Below, one piece after another: positions 27,365 through 36,760 of a stretch of DNA of 58,091 bases. Location of the stretch: positions 1 to 58,091 of the forward strand of contig JAGXIO010000142.1 of the NCBI GenBank assembly GCA_024635555.1, in the 5' to 3' direction. Under the pieces are notes generated by a model. It did not search any database. It saw only the letters and a program-made list of their open reading frames with translations, and had not been told where the DNA came from. The stretch is from Saccharicrinis sp. (lineage in GTDB: Bacteria > Bacteroidota > Bacteroidia > Bacteroidales > Marinilabiliaceae). Numbering within the stretch: position 1 is the first letter of the stretch; the number at the start of each line of letters is the position of its first letter. The position numbers and the translations under genes were made by a program.

Positions 27365-27409
27365 AACTTAATACTTAATGAGAAAATAAAATTACCATAA
27401 TTCTAAAAA

Positions 27410-27451
27410 CCTATTCTAAATTAGGCGCAAACAACATTGCATTTTTTACAA
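27410..27451. repeat. Imperfect direct repeat, right flank of the KilA-N gene
   Basis: CCTATTCTAAA followed by TTAGGCG, then CAAACAACATTGCATTTTTT and ACAA. It is the counterpart of 26705-26747. It lies about 45 bases upstream of the KilA-N start codon and 140 bases after the end of murD. Confidence 0.6.
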
Positions 27452-27487
27452 CCATGTAGTTGCACCGATTTATATTTTTTAATTTAC

Positions 27488-27536
27488 CTAGGGCTACACC
27501 CTAGGCTAATGAATACGCCCCTTTGGGGCTTTAATT
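27488..27536. repeat. Two small palindromes downstream of murD
   Basis: CCTAGGGCTACACCCTAGG (perfect seven-base arms) followed by CGCCCCTTTGGGGC. A dispersed intergenic palindrome, possibly also an mRNA 3'-end structure for murD. Confidence 0.5.
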
Positions 27537-27594
27537 TCAAGTTTAGAAATACAAAATCACATGCAATACATGACAAACATAATCATGTGGCTTC

Positions 27595-28935
27595 CTACAA
27601 TCCCCGCACGCACTCTTTAAACAATCGTCCGCGATGCTCATAATTGTCGAACAGGTCGAAGCTGGCACATGCGGGTGATAGCAACACGGTATCTCCTTTG
27701 TCGCCAAGGTAATAGGCAGATTGAACTGCTTCGGCCATGCTTGAGGCCTCAACGATGGTGGGCACTATGCCTGTAAAACTTTCTATCAATTTTTTGTTAT
27801 CTATTCCCAGACAAATGAGTGCTTTCACTTTTTGTCCGGCCAAATCCTTTAGCTCGGAATAATTGTTTCCTTTATCCACGCCTCCTGCTATCCAAATAAT
27901 TTTGCTATCCATGCTTTCTAATGCATACCAGGTAGAATTTACATTGGTTGCCTTGGAATCGTTTATAAAACTCATACCTCGCACCTTCAGCACCTTCTCC
28001 AGACGGTGTTCTACGCCTTTAAAGCTTAGCAAACACTCACGAATATTCGGTTTTCGGATACGAAATAAATGTGCCACTATCCCCGCCGCCATCGTATTAT
28101 AGCGATTATGCTGCCCTTGTATGGCCAACTGTTCAATAAATACACTCATGGCATCCCCCTTCAAATTAAATACTATTTTGTCCTCCTGAAAAAAAGCTCC
28201 TTCTGCAAGCTCCTGCTTATTTGAAAACGGCAGCTGCTTCGCTCTTATCTCTCTCACTTTTAATTCCTTTACAATAGTTTCATCATCCAAACAATAGATA
28301 AAATAATCCTCTTCAGTTTGGTTTTGAATAATCTTTAACTTCGAATTGATGTAATTCTGCATTTTATAATCATACCTGTCCAAATGATCAGGTGTAATAT
28401 TCATTAACACGGCTATATCAGCTTTAAAGTCGTACATCCCATCCAACTGAAAACTGCTTAACTCCAGCACATACCATTCTTTGGGTTCTTCCAAGGCTAT
28501 TTTACGCGCCAAACTCTGCCCAATATTTCCGGCTAGTCCTACGTTTAATCCTGCACCGTTCAACACATGATACGTTAAAAGGGTGGTTGTGGTTTTGCCG
28601 TTACTTCCAGTGATACAGACAAATTTGGCATCGGTATATTTTGATGCAAACTCTATTTCCGATATCACCGGAATACCCTTTTCGCGCAGCGTTTTTATCA
28701 TAGCTACCGTATCGGGTATTCCCGGACTTTTTACCACCGTATCGGCACTAAAAATTTTATCGGTGGTATGTTGTCCTTCTTCGTACGCAATATTATTATC
28801 GACCAACTCCTTTTTAAAATTTTCTTTAATAAGAGATTTGTCGGACACAAAAACATCAAAACCTTGCTTTTGCGCCAGAAGTGCTGCTCCCACGCCACTT
28901 TCCCCAGCTCCTAATATCACAATCCGTTTGCTCAT
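27595..28935 (-). CDS. murD: UDP-N-acetylmuramoyl-L-alanine-D-glutamate ligase MurD
   Basis: 446 residues from ATG 28933-28935 (a TTG three bases upstream is in frame but unnecessary). N-terminal VILGAGESGVGAALLAQ, ATP loop VCITGSNGKTTTTLLTY, then LELSSFQLDGMYDFKAD, MNITPDHLDRYDYKM, FINDSKATNVNSTWYAL and WIAGGVDKGNNYSEL. It adds D-glutamate to the muramoyl peptide in the cytoplasm. It begins three bases after the mraY stop codon. Downstream, the KilA-N insertion separates it from ftsW. Confidence 0.97.
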   Translation of the reverse strand: MSKRIVILGAGESGVGAALLAQKQGFDVFVSDKSLIKENFKKELVDNNIAYEEGQHTTDKIFSADTVVKSPGIPDTVAMIKTLREKGIPVISEIEFASKYTDAKFVCITGSNGKTTTTLLTYHVLNGAGLNVGLAGNIGQSLARKIALEEPKEWYVLELSSFQLDGMYDFKADIAVLMNITPDHLDRYDYKMQNYINSKLKIIQNQTEEDYFIYCLDDETIVKELKVREIRAKQLPFSNKQELAEGAFFQEDKIVFNLKGDAMSVFIEQLAIQGQHNRYNTMAAGIVAHLFRIRKPNIRECLLSFKGVEHRLEKVLKVRGMSFINDSKATNVNSTWYALESMDSKIIWIAGGVDKGNNYSELKDLAGQKVKALICLGIDNKKLIESFTGIVPTIVEASSMAEAVQSAYYLGDKGDTVLLSPACASFDLFDNYEHRGRLFKECVRGL

Positions 28936-28938
28936 CAA

Positions 28939-30171
28939 TTATCTTACTTTAAGAGTAACAATGGTTAACACTGCTAAAAATATTCCCACAATCCAGAATC
29001 GTGTTACAATTTTAGATTCGGTATATCCCTTTTTTTGATAGTGATGATGCAATGGAGCCATCAGGAAGATTCTTCGGCCTACTCCATATTTCTTTTTGGT
29101 ATATTTAAACCACGTCACCTGCATCATTACCGATATATTCTCCACCAAAAATATTCCACAAAGTATGGGGATTATTAACTCGGTTTTAATAAGGATGGCA
29201 AAAACAGCAATGATGCCTCCTAGTGTCAAACTACCCGTATCGCCCATAAAAACCTGTGCCGGGTAAGAGTTGTACCACAAAAAGCCAATGGTTGCACCTA
29301 TAAAGGCACTCATAAAAACAACCAACTCTTCGGATTGTGGTATGTACATGATATTCAGGTATTCCGCAAATACCGTGTTACTGGAAACATAGGCCAAAAT
29401 ACCTAGCGTAGTGCCAATGATGGCTGACGTCCCCGTAGCCAATCCATCGAGACCATCGGTCATATTAGCACCATTGGATACAGCCGTGATGATAAATATT
29501 ACCGCCAGTACAAATATCAGCCAACCCCACTGTGCTGCCTTGGGCCCCATAAAGCCTACGAACCAAGCATAATCGAAACGCTTGCTTTTCATGAAGGGGA
29601 TCGTAGTTTGTGTAGTTTTAACATCCACCGTGGCCGGACGTTCTACCTGTTGACCCTGCGTGTTTGTTATCACCACAGTTTTCCCCGGCACCTTTTCGCG
29701 CGCCACTACCGAATCGTTGAGCAACATGGTTAGCCCCACAATCAATCCAAGACCTACCTGCCCTATTATTTTAAAGCGTCCGGCTAAGCCTTCCTTGTTC
29801 TTTTTAAAAACTTTGATGTAATCATCCAAAAACCCAATAGCACCTAGCCATACCGTTGATATCAACATTAAAATAATATACACATTGGACAACTTGGCAA
29901 ATAGCAGTGTAGGTACCAAAATAGAGGCTATAATAATGAGCCCTCCCATGGTTGGTGTACCTTTTTTGGCATACTGCCCCTCCAGATTTAGGTTGCGTAC
30001 AACCTCGCCAATCTGTTTTTTTTGCAATAAATTAATCACCCTTTTGCCATAAATTGTGCTTATTAAAAGCGACAAGATAATGGCCATACCCGAACGGAAC
30101 GAAATGTATTGAAACACCCCTGCTCCGGGTATATCCATTTTTGCAAAATATTCGAAAAGGTAGTATAACAT
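28939..30171 (-). CDS. mraY: Phospho-N-acetylmuramoyl-pentapeptide transferase MraY
   Basis: 410 residues, around ten transmembrane segments. Motifs: [35 protein letters not shown] (the DD pair binds Mg), [35 protein letters not shown] and the HHHYQKKG loop near the end. About 50 extra residues (roughly 165-215, with [19 protein letters not shown]) form the soluble loop insertion usual in Bacteroidota. MraY makes lipid I at the inner membrane. Confidence 0.97.
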   Translation of the reverse strand: MLYYLFEYFAKMDIPGAGVFQYISFRSGMAIILSLLISTIYGKRVINLLQKKQIGEVVRNLNLEGQYAKKGTPTMGGLIIIASILVPTLLFAKLSNVYIILMLISTVWLGAIGFLDDYIKVFKKNKEGLAGRFKIIGQVGLGLIVGLTMLLNDSVVAREKVPGKTVVITNTQGQQVERPATVDVKTTQTTIPFMKSKRFDYAWFVGFMGPKAAQWGWLIFVLAVIFIITAVSNGANMTDGLDGLATGTSAIIGTTLGILAYVSSNTVFAEYLNIMYIPQSEELVVFMSAFIGATIGFLWYNSYPAQVFMGDTGSLTLGGIIAVFAILIKTELIIPILCGIFLVENISVMMQVTWFKYTKKKYGVGRRIFLMAPLHHHYQKKGYTESKIVTRFWIVGIFLAVLTIVTLKVR

Positions 30172-30225
30172 GTGTTTAGACTTTTATATAATAGACAATT
30201 AGACAATAGATCTTAAATAAAGCAC

Positions 30226-31683
30226 CTATATCATATCAAAAATTTCTTTAATTACTTCTTTATCGTCAAAATGATGTTTTACACCATTTATCTCCTGATA
30301 ATCTTCATGACCTTTACCTGCCACTAAAATAATATCGCCACTTTTGGCTAACATGCAGGCTGTTTTAATGGCTTCCTTACGATCCAAGATACAGAGCACC
30401 TTGATGCGATTTTTAAAATCTATACCCTCCATCATATCATCGACAATAGTCTGTGGCTTTTCGGATCGTGGATTGTCGGATGTAAGAATTACGCGGCTGC
30501 TTCCCATCACAGCCACTTTAGCCATTTCAGGACGTTTGGTTTTATCGCGGTCGCCGCCGGCACCCACCACGGTGAACAATTCCTGACTGGACATGCGAAT
30601 TTGGTTTATCGTTTCTATCACATTTTGCAGCGCATCGGGCGTATGAGCATAATCCACCACCGCGGTAATTCCCGATTGTGACCGGATGGCCTGGAAGCGT
30701 CCTTCGACAGATGTTAAACGGCTAATGCTCAGTAACACCTCGTCCTGAGGCTTTTGAAGCGATATAGCCGCAGCATACACCGCCAACAGATTTTGGGCGT
30801 TAAACTTTCCTATGAACGGAGTCCACACCTCGTGTCCGTTTATAAGCAATTGCATCCCCTCGAACATGCTCTCTACAATTTTGGCCTTGTAATCGGCCAT
30901 GGCTCGGATGGAATAGGTTTTAATGCTGGCTTTGCAGTTTTGCACCATCACCATCCCGTTTTTATCATCGATATTAACAATGGCAAAAGATTCCTTTGGT
31001 AGCTGATCGAAGAAAAGCTTTTTTGCTTTTAAATAGCCATCAAAAGTTACGTGGTAATCTAGGTGATCGTGCGTTAAATTGGTAAAAATTCCTCCCTTAA
31101 ACCTTAAGCCTGCAATACGTTTTTGGTGGATAGCGTGCGAGCTCACCTCCATAAAACAATACTCGCAGCCAGCATCTACCATTTGCCGCATTATTTTATT
31201 CAGCGCAATCGGGTCGGGCGTGGTGTGGGTAGCAGCAATTTTTTGGCTACCAATATAATTGGCCACCGTGCTAAACAATCCCGACTCAAAACCCATATCC
31301 CTTAGCAGTTGATATAACAGTGTGGCTATGGTTGTTTTGCCGTTGGTGCCTGTAACCCCAATCAATTGAAGCTGCTCCGAAGGCTTGCCGTAAAAACCGG
31401 ATGCAATTTGCCCCAAAGCCAGTGCAGAATCGTCCACCACAACAAAAGTGACATTTTGGTACGACTGGGCAGGCAATTCTTCGCAGACAATAGCAAGACA
31501 GCCCATCGCAATAGCTTTGGAGATAAAGGAATGTCCATCGACATGTACACCCCTCACGGCCACAAAAAGCGACTGCTCCGAGGCATTTCGCGAATCGAAG
31601 GTTATTTCGGCAAAGCTTAACTCCGCTTTACCTACCACCTTATTTACCTTGGTCCATTCCTGTATTTGTGCTACTGTTTTCAT
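30226..31683 (-). CDS. murE: UDP-MurNAc-tripeptide synthetase MurE, meso-DAP type
   Basis: 485 residues. ATP loop GVTGTNGKTTIATLLY, CFMEVSSHAIHQKRIAGL, FTNLTHDHLDYH (with the carbamylated-Lys region nearby), YAHTPDALQNVI and VILTSDNPRSEKPQTIVDD. The DNPR tetrad is the specificity motif for meso-diaminopimelate as the third residue, so this organism's peptidoglycan is probably DAP-type. It is spaced from ftsI by a GC-rich repeat (31712-31817) and from mraY by 54 bp that contain an ATAGACAATTAGACAA string. Confidence 0.97.
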   Translation of the reverse strand: MKTVAQIQEWTKVNKVVGKAELSFAEITFDSRNASEQSLFVAVRGVHVDGHSFISKAIAMGCLAIVCEELPAQSYQNVTFVVVDDSALALGQIASGFYGKPSEQLQLIGVTGTNGKTTIATLLYQLLRDMGFESGLFSTVANYIGSQKIAATHTTPDPIALNKIMRQMVDAGCEYCFMEVSSHAIHQKRIAGLRFKGGIFTNLTHDHLDYHVTFDGYLKAKKLFFDQLPKESFAIVNIDDKNGMVMVQNCKASIKTYSIRAMADYKAKIVESMFEGMQLLINGHEVWTPFIGKFNAQNLLAVYAAAISLQKPQDEVLLSISRLTSVEGRFQAIRSQSGITAVVDYAHTPDALQNVIETINQIRMSSQELFTVVGAGGDRDKTKRPEMAKVAVMGSSRVILTSDNPRSEKPQTIVDDMMEGIDFKNRIKVLCILDRKEAIKTACMLAKSGDIILVAGKGHEDYQEINGVKHHFDDKEVIKEIFDMI

Positions 31684-31711
31684 GTGCTAATAATTCTATT
31701 TTCAATTGCCG

Positions 31712-31817
31712 CATAGCCTGCCCCGAACTTGATTCGGGGGAACTCGCCATTAAATCATTCCCTTTCGTAAGAATGATCACCCATAGCCTGCCCCGACCCT
31801 TCGGGGGCTCGTTTCAT
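31712..31817. repeat. GC-rich hairpin repeat element (copy 2) between murE and ftsI
   Basis: Same two stem-loops and flanks as 5476-5604: CATAGCCTGCCCCGAAC...TTCGGGGGAACTCGCCATTA, a variable middle, then CATAGCCTGCCCCGACCC and GGGGGCTCGTTTCAT. The right edge touches the stop codon of ftsI. Confidence 0.75.
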
Positions 31818-33925
31818 CAGCCTAACTTTATAAATATTCTGCTTCCATTATTTAATCGGGCGCCTGGGGTAATTGATTGCTCTATAACCCTACCTCTACC
31901 CGAAACAATTACATTTAAACCTGCATTTTCCAGCAAAGCCACCGCATCTTTAGCACCCATGCCTTTTACATTGGGTACCAAACCGTTGGTAAATGTTTTA
32001 CGGCTAAAGTTCACTTTGTTTTCCTGCGCCAATGTCGATATCCAGCCCGACTCTATCTGACCTACATCCACCGTAACCTTTATTTTTTTAAATACCGTAA
32101 CTAAATCCTCTTTTTTACCCCCTTTTGAATAGGGTAACACACCCTCTTTGGGCACGTAATCGCCATATTCTTCTATCCTATCGAAGCCTTTAGCATACAC
32201 CCTGTCGGCAATTTGCTTAAACACAGAGCCGGCTACCACATTACCGTAATACACATTGTTTGAAGGCCCATTCACCACCACTATGCACGAATACTTGGGT
32301 TTGTCGGCCGGAAAATATCCTGCAAAAGAAGCTTGGTATTCTACACCTCCGTTTTTGTAACCATCCCTGCCTTTAGCTACTTGAGCGGTACCCGTTTTTC
32401 CTGCTATTTTGTAATTGCTGTTTTTAAGGTTAGTAGCCGTTCCCCGTTCCACCACTCCAAGCAACAAATCGTGCGCTTTTTCGATAGTTGATGAGGAACA
32501 GATAGAGGGGTTAAGTACCGTAGGCTCGTACTCCGTCACCAATTCGCCATGCCTATAAATACCCGTTACAAAATGCGGTTTCATCATTTTGCCATTATTG
32601 GCCACCGCATTATAAAAAGTGAGGATTTGCAAGGGTGTCAGTTCCGATTCGTAACCTATGGATATCCAAGGCAATGAAACGCCCGACCATTTTTCGGAGC
32701 CCGGGTATTTGATAAATGGTACTCCTTCGCCTTTAATTTCCAGTCCCTGTTTTTTATTGAGCCCCATGGCGTAAAGGCGATCTATAAAACGCTTAGGATT
32801 GGATTTATAATTATCCACAATCATTTTTGAAATGCCCACATTCGACGAGTTTTCAAAAACCTGCCTATAGGTTATCTTTCCAAAACCACCAACATGACTA
32901 TCGCGCAAAGTTCGATCGTAAAACTTAACAACACCCTTTCCGGTATCTATAGAATCGTCCAGATTAATCAAACCGTCCTCCAATATCGCCATCATACTGG
33001 CCAGCTTAAACGTAGAGCCCGGCTCTGTTGCCTCGCCAATGGCATAGTTAAAATAATCTTCTACGTAAAATCCCTCGCTTTGTCGGTGCAAATTTACAAT
33101 GGCTTTTATGGCGCCGGTTTCAACCTCCATTAATATGGCCACTCCATGATGTGCGTTATGCTTAATAAGCTGCTGTTTTAACGAGTTTTCTGCTACATCC
33201 TGAATTTCAATATCGATGGAAGTCATCAAGTCGTTTCCATTTTGGGGTGCCACCACCTCTTCGGGAACCCATCGTCCGGAAATCCGGGTGAAGGTATTAA
33301 TGCCATTTTCGCCTTTGAGCTCTTGGTTAAAAGCTTGTTCCAGGCCAATCATTCCGCCTTTTTCTTTTTCCTCGTATAGTTTACCAATAACGCGGGATGC
33401 CAATATGCCAAAAGGTTTTTTGCGCATATCAAATTGCTCGGGAACAAACCCCCCATTGTTCATGCCCAGACGGAAAAGGGGAAACTCTTTTATTTTTTTC
33501 AATTCCGTAAAAGAAACCCTACGGTTATGAATCCTGTAGTATCGTTCCCTTTGCTTGCGTGCCTTTATCAGCCGCTGCTTGTAGAATGATGGCGGCCTAT
33601 CTTTAAAAAATTTTGACAAACAAAGACTAAGGCTATCGATGTTTTGGTTAAACATTTGGTTGCTTAGTCCATGGGCCATCATATCCATATACAAACGATA
33701 GCTAGGCACCGAGCAGGCCAACTTACGGCCATCGCAGGCTAATATATTACCCCTGTCGGCTTCAATTTCCAGTTCCTTGCTGGTCATTTTATCCTCCATA
33801 GCCCTCCATTCAGCTCCCTCGGCAATCTGCAAATACAAAACCTTACCCAACACAAAAAAGGACATCATCAGCAATGCCAAATATATGACCCCCATCCTCC
33901 ACGTTATGTCTCTTTTAATTGTCAT
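31817..33925 (-). CDS. ftsI: Septal penicillin-binding protein FtsI (PBP3) with PASTA domain
   Basis: 702 residues. A short cytoplasmic part and one transmembrane segment (about 13-32) come first, then the pedestal domain (ACDGRKLACSVPSYRLYMD...) and a transpeptidase with EPGSTFKLASMMAIL (SxxK), FENSSNVGISKM (SxN) and KIAGKTGTAQVAKG (KTG). A C-terminal PASTA domain covers about 640-702 (VPNVKGMGAKDAVALLENAG). It cross-links peptidoglycan at the septum, working with FtsW. The PASTA tail is common for the Bacteroidota version. It starts 13 bases after the ftsL-like gene. Confidence 0.96.
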   Translation of the reverse strand: MTIKRDITWRMGVIYLALLMMSFFVLGKVLYLQIAEGAEWRAMEDKMTSKELEIEADRGNILACDGRKLACSVPSYRLYMDMMAHGLSNQMFNQNIDSLSLCLSKFFKDRPPSFYKQRLIKARKQRERYYRIHNRRVSFTELKKIKEFPLFRLGMNNGGFVPEQFDMRKKPFGILASRVIGKLYEEKEKGGMIGLEQAFNQELKGENGINTFTRISGRWVPEEVVAPQNGNDLMTSIDIEIQDVAENSLKQQLIKHNAHHGVAILMEVETGAIKAIVNLHRQSEGFYVEDYFNYAIGEATEPGSTFKLASMMAILEDGLINLDDSIDTGKGVVKFYDRTLRDSHVGGFGKITYRQVFENSSNVGISKMIVDNYKSNPKRFIDRLYAMGLNKKQGLEIKGEGVPFIKYPGSEKWSGVSLPWISIGYESELTPLQILTFYNAVANNGKMMKPHFVTGIYRHGELVTEYEPTVLNPSICSSSTIEKAHDLLLGVVERGTATNLKNSNYKIAGKTGTAQVAKGRDGYKNGGVEYQASFAGYFPADKPKYSCIVVVNGPSNNVYYGNVVAGSVFKQIADRVYAKGFDRIEEYGDYVPKEGVLPYSKGGKKEDLVTVFKKIKVTVDVGQIESGWISTLAQENKVNFSRKTFTNGLVPNVKGMGAKDAVALLENAGLNVIVSGRGRVIEQSITPGARLNNGSRIFIKLG

Positions 33926-33938
33926 TTGACTCTTTTCA

Positions 33939-34313
33939 CTACTTTTTTAAAATAATCCTTCGCGGTGGCTCGGTTAACTCTTCCAAATCGACACCAGACT
34001 CCCTTACTTTATCTAAAATAACCGACTGCTTACTAAAATACATCAAGTCGGATGAGGTGGTGATGGCCTCTATCCTTAATTCCTGAATGTCCTTATTTAG
34101 TGATGCGGCCTCCTTGAGCAATTTTTCCATGCTAAAATGGTTGGAGATATAAATAAATGCCAGGATGGTTAAAAAAAATACGAATGGAAGCTGAGTTACC
34201 ACCTCTTCGTGCGTAAAAATCCGACCCGATATAAAATCGCGAACGGACAATTTTTTTGAACCGTCGGTGCCCGAACCTACAAACTCCTCATCTTTTCCTT
34301 TTTCTGCTGCCAT
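33939..34313 (-). CDS. ftsL: FtsL-like bitopic division protein
   Basis: 124 residues: a cytoplasmic N-terminus (about 1-40), one transmembrane segment (about 43-61, LPFVFFLTILAFIYIS), then a coiled-coil-like periplasmic part rich in Leu, Lys and Glu (MEKLLKEAASLNKDIQELRI). This is the shape of FtsL; sequence conservation is weak in the family. Location between rsmH and ftsI is the standard place for FtsL. It ends 13 bases before ftsI and starts 17 bases after rsmH. Confidence 0.82.
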   Translation of the reverse strand: MAAEKGKDEEFVGSGTDGSKKLSVRDFISGRIFTHEEVVTQLPFVFFLTILAFIYISNHFSMEKLLKEAASLNKDIQELRIEAITTSSDLMYFSKQSVILDKVRESGVDLEELTEPPRRIILKK

Positions 34314-34330
34314 GATTATAATTTATATGA

Positions 34331-35236
34331 TTATAATTTTTCGCAGATACGCAATTTCGCACTTCGCGACCTGTTATTACTTTGCAATTCCTCCTCGCCT
34401 GCCACATACGGCTTGCGACTTATTGCCACAAATGGGACGATATTTTTTCCGTAAAAATCCTGCTCGGCTTGGGATTGTTCGCAGTCGCCGGTTTTCATAA
34501 AATTCTTCACCAATCTATCTTCCAAGGAGTGGTATGACATAACCACTAATCTACCACCAGGTGCCAACACATCTTTTGTTTGCATCAGCATATCCTTTAG
34601 TGCATCCATTTCGCGGTTCACCTCAATACGTAGTGCTTGAAACACCTTAGCCAAAAACTTGTTTTTTTCGCGGGCGGGAACACAGGGCTCGGCCACCTCT
34701 AACAAATCAGATATCATTTTAAATGGCCGGCTATCCCTACGCGATAGAATACCCCGAACTAGTTTTCCGCAATGCTTTATCTCGCCATAATTTTTGAAGA
34801 TTCGATATAAACTTTTCTCATCATAAGCGTTTAAAACCCCGGCTGCTGTTAAAGAGGACTGTTTATTCATTCGCATATCCAGCTCGCCTTCAAACCTGAA
34901 AGAGAAACCCCTTTCGGGTGTATCAAAATGGTGCGACGAAACACCCAGATCGGCCAATATGCCATCAACTTTATCAATTCCTATATATCGGAGAAAATGT
35001 TTTAGGAAACGGAAATTATGACGTACAAAAATTAATCGTTCATCATCGGGTCTATTTTGGTACGCGTCTTCATCCTGGTCGAACACGATTAATCTGCCAC
35101 CCTCTAAATTTTTTAATATTTCATTGCTATGTCCACCACCTCCAAAAGTAACATCCACGTAGATACCTCCCGGCTTAAGGTTTAAGCCTTCCATACATTC
35201 ATTCAGCAAAACCGGTACATGATATGCGTTTTCCAT
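34331..35236 (-). CDS. rsmH: 16S rRNA (cytosine-1402-N4)-methyltransferase RsmH (MraW)
   Basis: 301 residues from ATG 35234-35236 (a TTG one codon earlier is also in frame). Motifs: HVPVLLNECMEGLNLKPGG, YVDVTFGGGGHSNEIL (SAM site), FDQDEDAY, DGILADLGVSSHHFDTPERG, VFQALRIEVNREMDAL and VMSYHSLEDRLVKNFM. It methylates C1402 of 16S rRNA. Second gene of the dcw operon, 13 bases after mraZ. Confidence 0.97.
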   Translation of the reverse strand: MENAYHVPVLLNECMEGLNLKPGGIYVDVTFGGGGHSNEILKNLEGGRLIVFDQDEDAYQNRPDDERLIFVRHNFRFLKHFLRYIGIDKVDGILADLGVSSHHFDTPERGFSFRFEGELDMRMNKQSSLTAAGVLNAYDEKSLYRIFKNYGEIKHCGKLVRGILSRRDSRPFKMISDLLEVAEPCVPAREKNKFLAKVFQALRIEVNREMDALKDMLMQTKDVLAPGGRLVVMSYHSLEDRLVKNFMKTGDCEQSQAEQDFYGKNIVPFVAISRKPYVAGEEELQSNNRSRSAKLRICEKL

Positions 35237-35249
35237 CAATCCTCCTCCT

Positions 35250-35711
35250 TTAATTCATTTTTTCACTTCCGCCCCAAAAACTTTGCATCTTAGCCCCCAA
35301 TTCATCGTCGCTCATGCCTCCTTCCTCGAAGCCTGCTTTGCTCCACAATTCAATTTTATTGTCCACTCCAACCAATACTACCTCTTTGTCGGCATCAATC
35401 TTATCCATCAGTCGTTTGGGTATCAGCATCCTTCCGTTGGCATCAAAACTTACCTCAACAGCTGCACGTACATATTGCCGATACACCATATTTTGATCTT
35501 TATCGTACATGTTTACCCGCGACCGTATGTCCTCCACATGAGCCTCCCAATCGGGGTATGGGTACACCAACAGGCAGTTTGCGTGCAAATCTTTGCGCAC
35601 TACAAAACGGACTTCTTCCATGGCGGTCATTACCTTTTTAAAAAAAGAAGGCAATACGATCCGTCCCTTAGCATCCGCTTTGCAAACAAAATCACCTATA
35701 AATGTGGCCAT
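35250..35711 (-). CDS. mraZ: Transcriptional regulator MraZ
   Basis: 153 residues with two AbrB/SpoVT-like half-domains: ADAKGRIVLPSFFKKVM (about 13-30) and FDANGRMLIPKRLMDKI (about 90-107). MraZ forms a ring and represses its own operon in E. coli by binding GGGN-type repeats. Three GTGG repeats with a 10-bp period lie just upstream (35765-35788), so autoregulation is likely here. First gene of the dcw cluster. Confidence 0.95.
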   Translation of the reverse strand: MATFIGDFVCKADAKGRIVLPSFFKKVMTAMEEVRFVVRKDLHANCLLVYPYPDWEAHVEDIRSRVNMYDKDQNMVYRQYVRAAVEVSFDANGRMLIPKRLMDKIDADKEVVLVGVDNKIELWSKAGFEEGGMSDDELGAKMQSFWGGSEKMN

Positions 35712-35733
35712 TACGATTTATTATTAATCTTTG

Positions 35734-35764
35734 TAAAAGTATGAAATTTTAAAACCACAATCAA
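35734..35764 (-). promoter_or_regulatory. Predicted promoter of the mraZ/dcw operon
   Basis: On the minus strand TTG (35762-35764) stands 20 bases before TACTTTTA (35734-35741). This approximates the Bacteroidota promoter (TTTG near -33, TAnnTTTG near -7). Transcription would start near 35727, about 15 bases before the mraZ ATG, leaving a very short leader. Confidence 0.45.
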
Positions 35765-35788
35765 CCACTTTACTCCACTTTATACCAC
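35765..35788 (-). promoter_or_regulatory. MraZ operator: three GTGG repeats at 10-bp spacing
   Basis: On the minus strand GTGG occurs at 35785-35788, 35775-35778 and 35765-35768, each as AAAGTGG or close to it with six bases between repeats. The period of one helical turn and the position directly upstream of mraZ match the known MraZ-box arrangement in other bacteria. The repeats end where the predicted -33 element begins. Confidence 0.7.
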
Positions 35789-35895
35789 TTTGTTAATAAA
35801 TTTTTTAAAACTATGCCTTTGAGCAAGCATTTTAAGAGGAAAAAACACAGGGTTTATCGTAATTTTTTATAAAATTGAACTTTAATTTATTTTAC

Positions 35896-36732
35896 ATGAA
35901 GGAAGAGAAGGTTCAGCAAAAAAAAGTCATTGACATTGAGCAGGTTTTTAGGGATAAAAATCCGGCGATATTAAAATGGATTCCGAAGTTTATCATTTCG
36001 TATTTAAAAAAGGTGATTCATCAGGATAGTTTAAACGATATGATAAACCTTGATCCGAACGCTTACAATGTTGATTTTGGTAAGATTTGTACCAATCATT
36101 TTGGCGTAAAAAGTACATCTATCGGTTTGGACAAAATACCTACCGACGGTCGTTATCTTTTTGTATCGAACCATCCATTGGGCGGACTGGACGGTATTAT
36201 TTTAATGAATGAGGTAGGCAGTGTTTTCAAAAACATCAAATTCCCTGTGAATGATATTTTGTTGCAGGTTGGCCGTTTTAATGACATATTTGTGCCCATC
36301 AATAAGCATGGGGGCCACTCCCGAAAAGCGGCTGAGCTCATTGAAGATGCATTTGCATCCGATGCACAGATGCTTTATTTCCCTGCTGGGCTTGTTTCGC
36401 GAAAGCAAAAAGAGGGCATCAAAGATTTGGAATGGAAACCTAATTTTATAAAAAAAGCCATAGCACATAAGCGGAACATCATTCCGGTTCACATGGAAGG
36501 ACGCAATTCTAACTTCTTTTACAACCTGGCTCGTTTCCGAAAGCTTATCGGATTAAAAGCCAATATAGAAATGCTGTACCTTGTGGATGAGATGTTTAAA
36601 CAAAAAGATAAGGATATTACCTTGCGGTTTGGCTCTATAATTCCCTGGCAAGAACTTGAAAATGGTGAGACTGCCAAAGCCTGGGCGGAAAAAATAAAGG
36701 AAACAGTCTATGGCTTACCAAAATTAATTTAA
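35896..36732 (+). CDS. glsA: PlsC-like O-acyltransferase, probable glycine-lipid synthase GlsA
   Basis: 278 residues from ATG 35896; an in-frame TTG at 35875 would add seven residues and is less likely. A PlsC/LPLAT domain covers about 75-230: LFVSNHPLGGLDGII holds the NHxxxxD catalytic motif (NHPLGGLD), and MLYFPAGLVSRK is the later substrate-binding block. The next gene, 28 bp downstream, is a GNAT/OlsB-type N-acyltransferase. In Bacteroides such a pair (GlsA and GlsB) makes glycine lipids: GlsB attaches a 3-hydroxy fatty acid to glycine and GlsA adds a second chain. The pairing is what suggests this; ornithine lipids are an alternative product. Confidence 0.72.
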   Translation: MKEEKVQQKKVIDIEQVFRDKNPAILKWIPKFIISYLKKVIHQDSLNDMINLDPNAYNVDFGKICTNHFGVKSTSIGLDKIPTDGRYLFVSNHPLGGLDGIILMNEVGSVFKNIKFPVNDILLQVGRFNDIFVPINKHGGHSRKAAELIEDAFASDAQMLYFPAGLVSRKQKEGIKDLEWKPNFIKKAIAHKRNIIPVHMEGRNSNFFYNLARFRKLIGLKANIEMLYLVDEMFKQKDKDITLRFGSIIPWQELENGETAKAWAEKIKETVYGLPKLI

Positions 36733-36760
36733 TTTTGCATTTGCAAACAAGTAATAATTC

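Noticed and set aside
28583-29038. 151-residue ORF opposite murD/mraY
   Set aside because: Antisense to two strongly supported genes.
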